Counted from the stretch's first letter, positions 11,101 through 24,268 are shown. The stretch: DNA of 64,000 nt from Leptodactylus fallax (GCA_947044405.1 CAMRHE010000077.1:6849501-6913500); one strand, 5' to 3'. Notes: a model not told the origin generated them from the sequence alone. Made by a program: numbers and translations.

Positions 11101-12560
11101 TGCAAAGTGTTAGAGAAAGAAAGAAGAGAGAGGAAGGAGGAAAAGCAGGGAAAAATGTGATATTTATGTGACCAGAACAAAATAATAAAACATCCCGACA
11201 AGACAAATTATTTACTTTAATCAATTTATTCCTTGTGTAGAGGGTGGCTTATGATGGAGTATGTGGCCTGTACTCGGCTCTGAGTGGATATCTGTCCATG
11301 TCTTTCAAGGTAAAATATTGCTCTCTCTCAGTGACTGCACAGCCGGGGATGCACAGAGCTGATAATGTCCCGCTATAGAGGATGAATGTCTGTATCAGAC
11401 TGTGTACTGCACTGACAGGACAGATACTGCGCTCGCTGCCTGCACCTCATACACACAGGAATAACATCATCATCAAATCCATCCGCCCAGTTACCAGTGT
11501 AATACATCAGTCATTGCTAACCATCTATGCCACAGGAATTTTTATTCTTGTATAGGCTGATAATGCAATGGTGCAATTTCCGTAATGAATATCATTACAG
11601 ACAGAATGTAAAGTCTGTCGGGTTACACATAGCATAAACCACTTATATCCACTGCATTGACCTACCACTTTAGAGGACTATCGGCTACTGAACCACCTGT
11701 CTGAGTGTTATTTCTAGAACATACTATAGGTCTTTCAATGAGAAGCAGCTATTGCAGTTCACTGCCTACATGACACTATAAAATATACGGAGGTTGGAAA
11801 TTATTCTCTTGAAGGATAGTAAATGTAAAAGTATGAAGATTTTTACCTACTATTTTTGTGTAGAAGTAGAATCAAAATTAAGTGACTTCCTACTTCTGTC
11901 CTGGTAGGGGGAGCATTGATAAGAACTGGAAGCCTTTATTATTCCTCCAACTATATTGATATTCCTCCTTTTCCACCTTTCCGCTCCTCCCTGCATATCA
12001 CTTATTATCTACCCTGACACCCTCTAACCTACACTTGCCAACTCTGCTGGCCAAGCAGTCATTTTTATGTCATTTTTATACTCCACGTGCTGTTATCCCA
12101 AGTTAGTCAGTATGCTATTACCTTTACTCTGTTATCCTATTCCCAATACCTCACCCAACTTGTTATAACCTCTTTCTGTTTTTTTGGTTATACCAGAAAA
12201 ATAATGTCACCTATTGGGTAGCACATTAGAGTCTGGTTTCAGCCAACTACAAGCCACTTTGCCATAGCTCACCAAGCAACTAATCCTGGCCTGGACATTG
12301 TCTTCCTTACAGCTATCCACCTGGGCTCCAGCTCCTAGTTGGAAAGGAGTACTGACACCCTCTCACCATCTTAGCCCAGGGACCTGCGGGTGTCTCCTTA
12401 CTCCAAAAGGCGTCACATCTAACTGACTCTCCCTATTACCCTGTGCACCTCTCCTGGGTGTTCTGGTGCCTATAAGGTCACCGTGACAGTACAGCTTCCT
12501 GCATGGTTCTCCCGGGGTGGTCACACATATGCAAATGCAGTACTATAAGGACACATAAAA
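8176..12560. other. Intronic sequence with a 214-codon open frame of unknown nature
   Basis: The minus-strand frame 9631..8987 is open for 214 codons. It shows no signal peptide, recognisable domain or splice context, and contains internally similar GTACAG/TATACAG-rich DNA. It is more likely an unstudied repeat than a gene. The region 11900..12480 is pyrimidine-rich and repeat-like but not delimited. Short AT microsatellites at 10719..10734 and 10933..10989 are the only clear repeats. Confidence 0.45.
10933..10989. repeat. (TA)n microsatellite, interrupted
   Basis: Alternating TA runs are separated by CAG and GGATAG interruptions. A smaller pure TA run lies at 10719..10734. Confidence 0.95.
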
Positions 12561-13893
12561 GCAAGGGTCACACAGTGACCTCTGTAACTTTTCCAGAAAA
12601 CCACTGAATCATACAATTAGGCATCTTAAAGGCATTTTCCAGTCCCATGAATTCATAACTATGTGTCAGCCACCATTTTCTGTTCACCAGTCTCCTAGGA
12701 TGAAATGTCAACACCCACTGTATAACAGTCACATCACAGTCACAGTAAGGTTGCACATATGATGCAGATAACAATTATATAGTGGTGACAAGTTCTCTGA
12801 CTTATTAGAAAAGTATGTAATGTAAATTGTGTGAAGCTATTCTACTGTATTTACTGGCTGTATTTGTTAACCACTCCCTTCTGGTCCTCAGCTGTGTCAC
12901 ATGACCAGCAATATGAATCTCCAGTTGGCACAGTGCCGTTTGTGTCAACAGGAAGTAAATTTTTCTATACATTTCTATGAGAGCCTTAATGTGAATCTCA
13001 TATATGGGAACACAAAAACTGACTTCCTGTCCACACATAAGATGCTGTGCCAGAAAAGAGTGAATAATTCACAAATACAGTCACTGTAAGAATATTACAT
13101 TTACTACAATGTACTGTACATCATGTTCCTAATTGTCCAGAAAATGACATTTTTGTGAGAGTACTTTAATTCTGAGCATTTTCTAGATATTGTTTTTCCA
13201 CTGTACCACCCTGTTGGTAACCCATATTGTAGTATACCGTTTCTAAACCATATGGAGGGTTTGGCTACATTCAGCTGAATCTGAATCCCACAATTTACTT
13301 TGCATTAATATTATTAGTGTGTACTAAATGAAAGCAAATATTTTGTGATCATTCTGAGAGTACAGTCTATGTATCCATTACAATAGGTCAATAGTTACTG
13401 CTGACATCACCTCGCCATTCATCTATCATTATTTAACCTAAAGTTCGGCTCTTCGATTGATCTATATGCTGCAGTGTGACGTTGACTTGTTTATTCCATA
13501 ATAAGCTTGACAGAATACCAAATGCTAGGATGTTACTCACTGCTCTCTGCTGCTTAAATGTGAAGACCCCCCATGTGAAATGGTGCAGTATTATAAAGTA
13601 CATTTATAATCAACTTACTTTTTGGTCCAATACTTTGGAATCTAAACTTTTATTCAGATAATTATGTGAATTTGCCAGCTGTTAATTTCCGTTGTAATAT
13701 CCCATCTGTTTCTTGAATTATTATTTTAGTACTGATGCGTGTCTAATTGTATTCCTGTAAACAATAGTAATAATTATGTATTTATACATAATATTCTCAC
13801 AGATCGGGAAATGTAATCCATGTCTTTTTGTTAACAAATCTTTGTCACCAGTTATAGAGAATTAAAAAAATATGCAGCAAAAAGACTCCTTAG
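12561..13893. other. Intronic sequence, possible truncated TTAA element
   Basis: TTAAAGGCATTTTCCAGTCCC near 12626 looks like one end of a TTAA MITE, but no matching right end was found. The remainder is unassigned AT-rich intron. Confidence 0.35.
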
Positions 13894-14331
13894 AGGGAAC
13901 TTGTCAGGGTGATTTGAGACACTAAACCTTATGGAATGGAGGGTGTAGTGTCCCAAATTGCTCTATTGTAAAGCAGTCCGTGACTGCATTAAAAAATAAA
14001 TAAACTTTTATACTTACCTAGAGATGAGTCTGAGTCATCTATGGTGCTCCCACGTCTTGCGCTGTTCTTCAGGGGATGTGCACCCTGGCTTCACTGCGCA
14101 ATTGACCGGGGTCCGGCGCATGCGCACTGAAGCCGTGGTGTACTGCTCTGGCTTTACTGAAGAACTGCGCAGGCATAGTGAGTACAGCCAATAAGAGAGT
14201 ATAACGTTTTTTGTTTTTTTTTTAGGTGGCTGAGGATTGCATTGTAATAGGGCGATTTGGAACACTAAACCCCGGGTCCAAATCGGTCCTGTGAATGGTT
14301 TAGTGTCCCAAATCGCTATGGAAGGTTCCCT
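13894..14331. mobile_element. TTAA-type foldback MITE (438 bp)
   Basis: The left end is AGGGAACTTGTCAGGGTGAT followed by TTTGAGACACTAAACC. The inverted right end reads GGTTTAGTGTCCCAAATCGC and then TTCCCT. The right flank is TTAA (14332..14335); the left flank is TTAG (13890..13893), one change from TTAA. GACACTAAACC also appears at the 58.76-kb element. Confidence 0.8.
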
Positions 14332-14335
14332 TTAA

Positions 14336-14570
14336 ATGGTTTTCCCACAGGATGGATTACAATTGTCTGATGGGGTCTGAACGATGAGACCACCACCAAT
14401 TATGAGAATGGAGGTCCAGTGTTCCACCATTTGAATGGAACAGTAATCACACATGATGACTGCCATGCCATTCATCTTTATGGGACTGCCTGAGACAGCT
14501 GTACAGCTTCTTGCAATCAGGCCCATAGAGATTAATGGAGTTTGTCCATGCATCATTTTTGGGATCCCCT
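14336..14570. mobile_element. Second TTAA element abutting the previous one
   Basis: It starts ATGGTTTTCCCACAGGATGG directly after the TTAA that ends the 13.9-kb element, and finishes GGGATCCCCT before TTAA (14571..14574). The terminal inverted match is weak beyond the first dozen bases, so the family is diverged. One shared TTAA joins the two elements head to tail. Confidence 0.6.
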
Positions 14571-14872
14571 TTAATAAACTTTTACTATTGATTTATTCAT
14601 AGAGTTATATAGTAAGCTGCTCACATAGCCATGATATAGGCTCATTGTAGTACCCATATTATAGTCACAGTACTCAGAATTTCTTGATTTCTAATGAACC
14701 TGGGTTGTCTCATAGGATCATACTGTTCTAATGTATTCCCCATTGCCTATACAGTATACTGTAGCTTCAACATGCAGTGTCCAGCAGAGATTGTAACTAA
14801 TGAAGCTCGGAATCTAATTTTCCAACCTGAGACACATATACTCTATGGCCAATTTCACAGAAATACAGTTAA

Positions 14873-15160
14873 AGGGGTTTTCCCATGAACATAACCATGT
14901 TTAAATTTGTAGACAATAAAAATGAACCATTTTTGTAAATATACTGTAAATAATGAAAAGTTTTGCAGAGTTTTCAACATTTTCTCTATCCATCGTAGTG
15001 GTTATTGTCTTGAGTAATAGACTATAGATAGACCGTGAATGCAGGAATTTTCTATGCTTACAGCCATGTAACAGTGGCCATAGTATGGGTTGGCCAAGCA
15101 TTGTAGATGGGATGTTGGCTGATTTAACTGCAGTATAAGGAGTGTTCTGTTTCAATTTTG
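14873..15160. mobile_element. TTAA MITE, same family as 61280..61744, right end eroded
   Basis: After TTAA (14869..14872) it reads AGGGGTTTTCCCATGAACAT, then AACCATGTTTAAATTTGTAGACAAT. The copy at 61.3 kb has AACCATATTTAGATTTGTAGACAAT at the same offset. The far end is not clear here and the end coordinate is approximate. Confidence 0.65.
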
Positions 15161-15170
15161 CATAGTATTA

Positions 15171-15300
15171 TTGTTTATTTATTTATTATGCTTACTTATA
15201 TAGCACCATCATATACCGCAGCGCTTTACAGACATTGACAGTCACTGTCCCATATAGGGCTCACAATCTATATTCCCTATCAGTATTTCTTTGGAGTAGT
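15171..15300. repeat. SINE/LINE-tail-like fragment
   Basis: Contains TATATAGCACCATCATATACC, GCAGCGCTTTACAGACATT, GGGCTCACAATCTATATTCC and CAGTATTTCTTTGG. This string is very common in frog genomes, recalled as a retroposon-related repeat. A decayed, interrupted relative lies at 56930..57590. Confidence 0.65.
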
Positions 15301-16189
15301 AAGAATAAATCAATAAGCTGTGACCTGAAGCCGGGTGAAGGCCATGGTGATATTTCTTCTAATTTACATTAAGAAGTTATCTTCACAATTGACTTTCACT
15401 CATCAGACTAGATGTGAACTCTACCCCAGTCACAACTTGGGGAACTTTAGTTCCATATAAGAGTCTTGAATATGAATATTTAATGAATGGACATGGTTCT
15501 TTCATTCGATATGGTGACATTTTTGGCTCTAACATCTCCTATTAGCCACTATTTTTTTAAAAATTCCTTTCGGACAGCCTCTAAATATAAAATATTTAGA
15601 TGTGACATAAAGTCATAGTCAAGGGAGTACTATAAATTAAAGTTGTTAGATAAAGCGAAAGTAATGTCTTCACTCCACGCTAGCGGCAGTGATTTGTGTC
15701 ACTACAGCGAATGAACCATCTATTGACAGGCAACATAAAGTCCTGCTGTGCACTAGATGCATAAAATGTTTCATCTGAAAAATGGCTAGAACATTTAGAA
15801 TGTTTGTTTTTGCCTTAGATTTGCTAATAGGTGTTTTAGACTGATCAACTTTGGGAAAAGTCCATCGAAGCCGCATAGTTTTTCCAATTCAGGTATTCAC
15901 CCATTGTTTTTTTAATAAAAATTATTGTACATATTGTATACACCATCCTTTCAGAGATTTTTGTTGAGTACAATAGGTTAGCTGTGCATTAGTTTAGTTG
16001 AGTACATTAGGTTAGTACCAATGTCCTGTTTGGTGACCCCCACCAATATACACATGCATGCCCAGCTCGGCTAAAAGGGGAATAAAACAGTGCCAAACAC
16101 CTCTGGCAGTGATTTATCTCCCTTATTGAAATCAAACAGGCAATATCCCTCCTTTTCCTGACATGTGACATTGGTGGAATAGTTACAGG
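15301..16189. other. Intronic sequence, nothing recognised
   Basis: No repeat ends, long frames or structured RNA were noticed. Confidence 0.5.
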
Positions 16190-17000
16190 GGGTCTTAATG
16201 TTACAGTGAAAAAAAAAAAGTATAAAAATATTTAAAAAAAAATAAGTATAAAGAAAATAAAAAAAAATTCAAATCACCCCCCCCTCCTTTGCCTAGAACA
16301 CATATAAAAGTTAAAAAAAAAAAAAAACGTGAAACACATACATATTAGATATCCCTGTATCTGAAAACACCCTGTCTACAAATTTATAAAAATATTTTTC
16401 CCATACGGTGAACACTGTAGCGGGTAAAAAAAATCTAAAGACCTGAACTGCCATTTTTTTGCTGTTTCGACACTCATAAAAATTTGAATAAAAAGTGACG
16501 AAAGCAATAGACATTCCCCAAAAAGGTATAACTAAAAGTACATCTGGCCCTGTTAAAAAAAGATGCCTTATACATCCGTACATGGAAATATAAAAAATTC
16601 AAGAATGTCAGAATTTTTTTTTTTTTTGCAAAGTTGTAGAAAGGGGTTAAAATGTGAAAAGAACCATATAATTTGGAATCCCTGAAATCATACCGACCTG
16701 TAGAATACAGTTGACATGTCATTTTGGCTGCACAGAGAACGCCATAAAACCAAAGACTATAAGAAAGTCACACAAATGCTGTTTTTCTCCAATTTCACCC
16801 CATTCTGAATTTTTTTCCAGATTCCCAGTACATCATACAGAATATTAAATGGTACCATTGTGAAGTACAATTTGTCCTGCAAACAATAAGCCCTCATATG
16901 ACTCTGTGAACAGAAAATTAAATAAGTTATGGGGTTTGTAATACGTGGAATCACAAATAAAAATGGAGAAATACTTGCTACAGGAATGGGTTAATACTGT
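16190..17000. repeat. AT-rich dispersed repeat of a second family, copy 1
   Basis: Shares the order TCAAATC.CCCC.CCTTTGCCTA, TTAGATATCCCTGTATC, AAATATTTTTCCCA, GATGCCTTATACAT and GACATGTCATTTTGGCTGCACAG with 42300..42927. The copies are diverged and rich in A-runs. The open frames inside it are not conserved between copies. Confidence 0.65.
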
Positions 17001-17689
17001 TAAAACTTTTAGACAGTGGCAGAGATTTACTAATAGACATTGTAAACTTAGACAGCCAGTCCGAAAATGCACCAGATTTATCACAGTGGTTGATGCTGGA
17101 TGATAAATCTAGCATATCTTTAGAGTGTCTTGTCTACGTTTATGCGACCTTTGATGGCTTACTTTGAGGCAGAATTTTACGACACAGTTTTGGTGCATTT
17201 TTGGCATATCATGGTACATTTAAGCCTTGCCCCTTTTTCTGAGAATCCACATCCACATGTCTAACAAATTGAAAAATTTTAGCCCAAACTATCTGTGCCA
17301 AGATGTACCACATTTCACCATAAATGTGCCATGTTTTTGAAAGTGTCTGGCCATAATAACAATAGTAAATCTGGGCTAGTATTAGTTAATGAAGCAAACC
17401 CTATGATCAACGAATCACCGCTGTCCAGTTTCTGTAGACCTCCGAATTAGCTATTTTTTTTTTCTAGAAAGCTGCATCTGGTCAAACATTTCACCTGCAG
17501 TAGCTATTGAAGGAGGCATGGAGCATTACATGGAGGCAATTTAAATAAAAGGCCATCCATTCAGAAGTCACTGATATTTAGGGGCATTTGCTGTGACTTC
17601 TGTATCTCCCTTAAATAACCCTTAAATTAACTGCAACAACCATTAAGCTGTTTTTTCATATTCTTTATAATTTTAAAGATCATAAACCA
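17001..17689. other. Intronic sequence, nothing recognised
   Basis: Unassigned intron; no inverted repeat or coding signal was seen. Confidence 0.45.
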
Positions 17690-17813
17690 TTTAATGTGAG
17701 ACACATCACACAATATAATAAAGTTTTCTATTGAAAAAAGACCAAATAAATCTGAAACGACAGGGGGCTCTGGAGGAGGGTAAATACTTTTTCACAGCAT
17801 TGTAAATTGAATT
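17690..17813 (+). mobile_element. Possible decayed Tc1-like right end
   Basis: Ends GGGTAAATACTTTTTCACAGCATTGTA, resembling the typical GGTGAATACTTTTGCACAGCACTGTA terminus of several vertebrate Tc1 families. The left end and transposase were not found. Confidence 0.4.
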
Positions 17814-20138
17814 TGGCATATTTCCAGTTTATCTATTTTAAACCTTATATTTCTAGGCTATTTATGTGCACACCATACTTGCACAATGATTAAGTTGTAA
17901 CTTGTGCTTTCTGGGGTGGGAGTTTGGAAACAGATCGGGTATGTGTTCTGAATTCCAACGTGGGCACCGCTCTTCCTTCCACATTGTGACAACTGACTAG
18001 TGTTTGAAGATGGCACATGATCATACTGAGAAACTGAGAATACTTGGGACTGTGGGAGTCGCTGAATCGGCGCGGGACATTGTGTTCTGTTTTGGTATTC
18101 TGTTGGTTTGATTTGTGTTCAGATAACTTCTTTTTAACTACTATAACAGTTGAGCAGAAAACCCTGTGTCACCATTGCCTAACAAGACCACTGGGTAAGT
18201 ATACTGAATGTGACACTTCAAGGCCAAAAATACAGCATTTTAATTAATTAATTAATTAATTAATTGCATAAATTAAAGTGAACCTAGATGAAAAGTAACA
18301 CTATTTCTGATCATTATACTGTATTATTACTATTCTGCATTTTTAGCAGGTTTCCTCTCTGCATGTGTTATTTCTAATTTCAAGTTTTCTGTGAGCTTGT
18401 GGGTGTAGAGTGGAGACTACCTGCTATAATGACCCACATACGCAGCACATGGAAAAAGCAGGAGATTCTACTCTATACAGTAAGTCATTCCTACTCACTC
18501 AGAAGCAGCAACTGTTATGGTAGAGTATCTGGATCAAATATCAGAAATTGCAGGGTCTGGCTGAGAACAGAGAACAATAGATCTAGCTGTTTAAATCCTA
18601 TACAGCACTGAAAGACACACACCCAGACACCCAAACGACTTCACTAGTTCCAGGTGGACTTATGCTGAATATGGGGTCTAAGTTGTCACCACAGAAACTG
18701 GTACAAGAAATAGACACTCCACAATCAGAAGTCAAACCAGGACCCATGATAAACTTAGAAGGCAGATCAGAATCAATAGAATAAATCAGGAGAGTGAACG
18801 TCCACTACAGTAGTCAGTTCAGGAGGTAATGGTAGAGCCAAAATCAGGAGACAAATGGCTTTTCCGTATCAAGCCAAGGGTCAGTTCAAAGAGGTTATGT
18901 CAAAACCAAAATCAGGAGACAAACAGATTTCCAGTATCAAGTCAGAGGTCAGTATAAAGCAAAGCAGCACAAACAATTGTGTTATGAAATCCATGCTTAG
19001 GTAACCAAATAGCAGGCACCTGGCTGAGGAGGAAGAGGGTTATTGCCTCCTCAGCAGCTAATTGGATAAGCCCAAGAGAACTCTGACACTGCAGAAGCTT
19101 TTCAGGCTGGCACAGTAACCTTAAAGCAATAGTAGCTAAAATGAGATTCCTGACAGCAGCAGTGTCATAAAGCATGTTGTAGAAAAGTACTTAACTGTTT
19201 TGATGTGAATAAAACACAGTGTAAGATAGTAAACTTACTATTAGCTGCAACAAACTCAGTTTACTTGTTTCTCTGCTTCTTTCTCACTCCCTCCCCTATA
19301 GACTTCTATTTACACATCCAGAAAATATTGCAGTTTGAATGTCAAAATAAGAGAGAGGGTGTATAGTAAAGAGCCTGATACGTGGTGAGAAAGAATTCTC
19401 CAATAAGATATATTACAAAGTATAGGAACTTTACGTAGCCACCTTATTAATAATTTATACATTGACTTAGGCCTCTACAGACTGGCTCTGAAGCTCTCAT
19501 TGACCTATTTATTGAAGTTCATATGGTTCATTATTATTTCACTGGCTGAATGAAAATGATCCATACACTCTAATATCTATGGATTTTGTCATAAAATAAT
19601 TAATATTGAGTTGGAATAGCAAAATCTATACAAAATAATGATTTCCCTTTTAGCTCATGAAAATGACTGCTATGTTGGGATCCAGGTGCTAGAGTGTTAT
19701 AAACAAGAGTCATTACAAAGTTATTGTACTTTTCTGGCACAAATAAATTTTAGTAATTCATTTCTTTGCCTTTGTATAAATGTCATTTGGTGAAATGCTG
19801 TGATATTCATAACATATATATATATATTGCTGTACATGACTAACAGATATTTCTATGGCTTTCATATATTTGTGCCATACCACAAATATGATACTACAAC
19901 ATGATAGAAGATTTTCCTAATAAAGTCCCAGTCATCTTCCTTCCAGGTCATATCGCCATTTTTTTAAAAAAGAGATGACCACACTTTTCTGGTATATGAG
20001 GTTACATACAGATGTTTTTGTCCTTAACCTTCCTTTTGGTTCAACAGATCCCAAGATATTCATTTTTGGAAAAAAACATGATTTTGTAATAGTGTTTGGG
20101 GAGTTGTTTGTGCTAAATGTGCCTACACATGAAGAACT
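17814..20138. other. Intronic sequence, includes (TTAA)n
   Basis: Apart from the (TTAA)n array at 18238..18265, nothing could be assigned. Two similar phrases (AAATCAGGAGACAAA, at about 18841 and 18909) within 18830..18960 suggest a short degenerate duplication of about 70 bp. Confidence 0.4.
18238..18265. repeat. (TTAA)n microsatellite, about 7 units
   Basis: A perfect TTAA tandem run read directly from the sequence. It offers repeated target sites for TTAA-specific transposons, but none has inserted here. Confidence 0.97.
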
Positions 20139-20142
20139 TTAA

Positions 20143-20410
20143 AGGGAGTCTATCATTAGAAAAACACCTTTTTAACTAATCGCATGTTGGAATAGCCTTT
20201 AAAAAGGCTATTCTACTCCTACTTTCCATTCTTTTCTTCTCCGTGCCATTTCTGATTTCTTCTGCTATGTTTATTACGATGGAAAGTTATGATGCGGGGG
20301 GGGGGGGGGTTCTCGGAGCACAGGGGGAAGTTAGGAGTAGAATAGCCTTTTTAAAGGCTATTCCAACGTGCCATTAGTTAAAAAGGTGTTTTTCTAATGA
20401 TAGACTCCCT
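20143..20410. mobile_element. TTAA-flanked foldback MITE (268 bp) with G14 run
   Basis: TTAA duplications lie at 20139..20142 and 20411..20414. The left arm reads AGGGAGTCTATCATTAGAAA and continues AACACCTTTTTAACTAAT. The right arm is nearly its exact reverse complement, ending TTTCTAATGATAGACTCCCT. GGAATAGCCTTTAAAAAGGC lies in the left arm with its inverse in the right. An uninterrupted run of 14 G occurs at about 20296..20309. RRR...YYY ends with TTAA suit a Kolobok- or piggyBac-type source. Confidence 0.9.
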
Positions 20411-20506
20411 TTAACTTGACACTTATGCATTATAAACACTGTGGCAAGAAACTATTTGACTTTTTCAACAACTTTTCAATGCAAGGTTATCAGTTTATGT
20501 GGTCAC

Positions 20507-20907
20507 TAGAGATGGTTGAACCTTGGAAAATTTGTTTAGTTTCTGGTTCAGAAAAGTCAACCCTCTGGTTTGTTTCAGTCTGAGCTTGTTCAGATAGAAT
20601 CGGAAGTGAAATTGTTATACTCTGGGGCTCTCTTCAGACCCCAGAATATAATAGGTGAAGGCCCAGGGGAGGTTTAAAAAAATACAACAAACAGTATAAC
20701 AAAAGTACAACAAACAGTTATACTCACCTTCCCTCACTTCTTCTGGGCCTCCTTGTGGAATCTGGCATGCTCCCTGAGTCCTCTTTCAACCTCTTCCTAC
20801 CTCCTGGGTGACATCATGGGGTCACCACTGTGACCTGTGATTGGGCGTCAGTGATCACATGGGACGCATCAACATCATGATGCCATGACATGGGATGCTG
20901 AAGGATA
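20507..20907. repeat. TAGAGATGG..GAAC dispersed element, left end
   Basis: Starts TAGAGATGGTTGAACC, the inverted form of the ends at 108 and 37434. The interior phrase CCTCCTGGGTGACATCA and then CTGTGATTGGGCGTCAG matches the 37.2-kb copy (CCTCCTGGGTGGCATCTCAG, CTGTGATTGGACCTCAG). The right boundary is approximate. Confidence 0.65.
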
Positions 20908-23559
20908 AAATCTCCCTGCTATTTCAGGGTATTACAACTACTGGAGAAACATATACTGTCTGATGGAGCTGAAATTCAGCCATTCAGCCTATACAGTTTT
21001 CAAAATCAAAGTATATGAGTAATATCATTTTTTACACTTGCTACATAATATTTTTTTATTTTGTTGGAGAAATTCTTTAAATTTGAACAATAGCCTTGGA
21101 ATTATATTACAAATTATATTACTACAATGTCATATTGGTACTGCCAGGATTGTAATGTCATGTAACATTAGAGTGTTTTGGTGCACTACATGGGTGAGAT
21201 TGAGTGCATTTTTCTGTGGACAACTGGCTTTTACAGTTGCCAATCAAGATACTAAAATTGTACTAAAACGCGGAGTGAAGCAGAGGATAATGCATTACTG
21301 TATTTCGTTTCTAGCAACAAACAAGTCTCTCGATGGCTAGAACAGAACTTTATTTCTGTAAGGGACTTTTTCAGGTCAGTAAGATTCCTCCTGAGGACCT
21401 CTGATGGCAGGACAATGCAGAGTTTAATGGATTGAAGTGCTACAAACAAGAAGATGTGAGGGGCCCTCAGGAGAGAGGCCGCCACAATGCCACATGTAAA
21501 ATATTAAACGTTTATATCTTTATGAAAAAAAAAACTATAACTCAAGCAAGGGAACTGTGGTGGGAATGAACATCTCCTATTCCCAGCTGTCAGAAGAAGC
21601 AGGACATCTCTGCATAAACTGAGCAACCACACACTGTCTGCTGGGAGTTTGCGTTCCTTAAGCTACACTGCGCTCATGCAGTAGAACACTTAGCTAAAGC
21701 ACCCATTCCTTGCAGACTGTTTGGAGATGGTCCACTTGATATCATCATTTCCCTGCCCTTTACTTTATGCAGAAGTCCAAGAATATTATACAGTGTCAAA
21801 AATTAAGAAGTGTAGGGAGATCTCCAGTGTAAATATGTGTTAAGCACAGGAAGACGGTACAATGACAGCAAAAGTCACACTGATAGACAGTGACAGGTAA
21901 CAGGATCGCTCTGAGATGGAGCAAGAAGAAAAGAACATAAAAAGGAGGCGATAGTAAAAGGATCCAAAGGGACACTTGTGGACAGAGACATAGAGATAAG
22001 AGGAAGAAAATGAGTATTGTCAGCTGTTACTGAATTTCAGTCAAGGATTTGAGGCTCTTAAAATCTCTGTCTAAAAGGTTAGTAAAAAGTAAAAGTAAAA
22101 AAAGTCTAACTTTAGAATTGAAAAATTATTGTAGTAAGTCATTCACCTCCTCAGTCTTACAAAAACCTTAAATGAACAGTAGAAAGAGTTGTCTGCTTTG
22201 GACAAACACTTTCTGTTAAAAGGGTTAGCAGTAATATGTGGCGAACACAACAGAAAGTCTTCAGTTACTTTTCTGCCTATGGCAGGGGAATGTTGTAGGA
22301 ATGTAGGGTTTCCCTAGTGAATTACTAGATAATACTATTAGGTAATAACAATCATAATAATAATTTAGGATCACCATCAAATAATATATTTGTAAAAGGA
22401 TCTGCTGGGGCTCATAGAAAGGAGTCTTAAATAGGTCACCCCTCATGGAATTCAGTCCTTAAAAGGGTTGCTTACATTGTATTTTACTCTACAGTTCTGG
22501 ATCCTAGCTGTTACCGCTATCACTGCTGTAACAGGGGTTGCATCAACCTCTTTATCTATCCTATATGTAGAATTCTAACCATAGAGTTATGTATTATTAT
22601 AATGAATCCATGTCCAGAAAATATGAATGAAAGATTAAAAGAAATTCTGACAAATTGTCCTTTCCTTCAGGACACATGCCATAATTCTAAGGCCATAATA
22701 GGTCAAATACCTTACGAGAGTCCACAGTCTGACAGAACCGTCACGGGTTATACAGATGAATTAGACCTAACCACATACTTTTCATTATAGAATGCAACGG
22801 TTCACTAAGAAACATTCTGTTTTCTAGGTTCATACACATGGATGGCTGCTCACTGATTCTGAAGAGATGATTGCTACATGGCACTGATCTAAAGGAGGAC
22901 ATTCAATCATATACAAATTACTAAATCATCCTGCTGTCAGAGAGAAGTTCACATTGGCTGGAATAAGAATGTTGCGTGGTATTACTCTGTTGGTGTGAAA
23001 GAACGACGCCTGCCCATTCTGAAGTCAGTAAAAAAGACTTCAATATCTAAATCATATTAAACAGGAAATGTAAACAAAATTTCTCTACTCATCTCCTTTG
23101 CCTTATTCCTATTTTGCCTCAAATTACAAATAAAACTAAAAAAAAATACAAAGAAATCTATTTATGTCACTTGAGCTTCCCCATATTCCACTCCTCGTCC
23201 TCAATAAGCTGTGTCTGGCTGTAAGACAACTGTCCGGAGCCAGAGCCTCCCTGCTGTGCTCTGTCTTCAGCCGGACAACTAGATAGTTAAGACAGCACTC
23301 TTGGCTATATTCCACCCCTACAGTCAATGTGCAGCCAAAGATGGAGCAGATCAGTAGGAGATTAACATTGTTCTCTGCTTTGCCATCTTTCTACAAGAAT
23401 CATGTAGAAACGCAATCTAAAAACAGTGAGGGTGACTTGAAATCCTGAGATACACTAAGAAAATGACTTGAAAATATGTATACATATTAAAACTACCATA
23501 TTTACATGAACAAACATTGTTTGCCAAAAGGGTCTTTAGAATCCAAAATTCATAACTTT
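20908..23559. other. Intronic sequence, nothing recognised
   Basis: Unassigned AT-rich intron. Open frames such as 21038..21340 have no motif and no conserved context. Confidence 0.45.
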
Positions 23560-23996
23560 TTTTTATGTGAAGGGTTGTACTTTCATTTGGAACCATTTTG
23601 GGATACATATATGTTTTGATTAGCTTTTATTAACGATTTTGGGGGCTTCATGTGATAAATTTTGCTTTTACGGCATTCACTCTGCATTACAAATGATGTG
23701 GCAACTTTGTCATTATGATTATGGCTATACCACATTTATATTAGTTTTATTATGATTTACCACTTTTACTAAATAAAATGTCACTGAGAATAAATGATTT
23801 TTCTGTGGTCACCGTATGGCATCTAGAACTTTTTTACTTGCTCAATTTTGTTGACGGATCTATGCAAAGCAATTTGTATTTTGTATTGATACCAATTTTT
23901 GATACATCTGACTTTTTGATCACATTTAATAGCTATTTTTGGAGGAGGTGAGGTGACCAAAATATATTAATTTGTGCAATGCAGGATATATATATA

Positions 23997-24268
23997 CAGT
24001 ACAGACCAAAAGTTTGGACACACCTTCTCATTCCAAGAGTTTTCTGTATTTTCATGACTATAAAAATTGTATATTCACACTGAAGGCATCAAAACTATGA
24101 ATTAACACATGTGGAATTATATACTTAACAAAAAAGTGTGAAACAACTGAAAATAGGTCTTATATTCTAGGTTCTTCCAAGTAGCCACCGTTTGCTTTGA
24201 TTACTGCTTTGCACACTCTTGGCATTCTCTTGATGAGCTTCAAGAGGTAGTCACCTGAAATGGTTTTC
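23997..24268 (+). repeat. Left terminal inverted repeat of the DD38E element
   Basis: Pairs with 25356..25626. Its inner part is the reverse complement of the last 35 or so transposase codons: read on the minus strand it gives DYLLKLIKRMPRVCKAVI and then EEPRI followed by a stop, with only a few substitutions from the sense copy. Confidence 0.9.
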
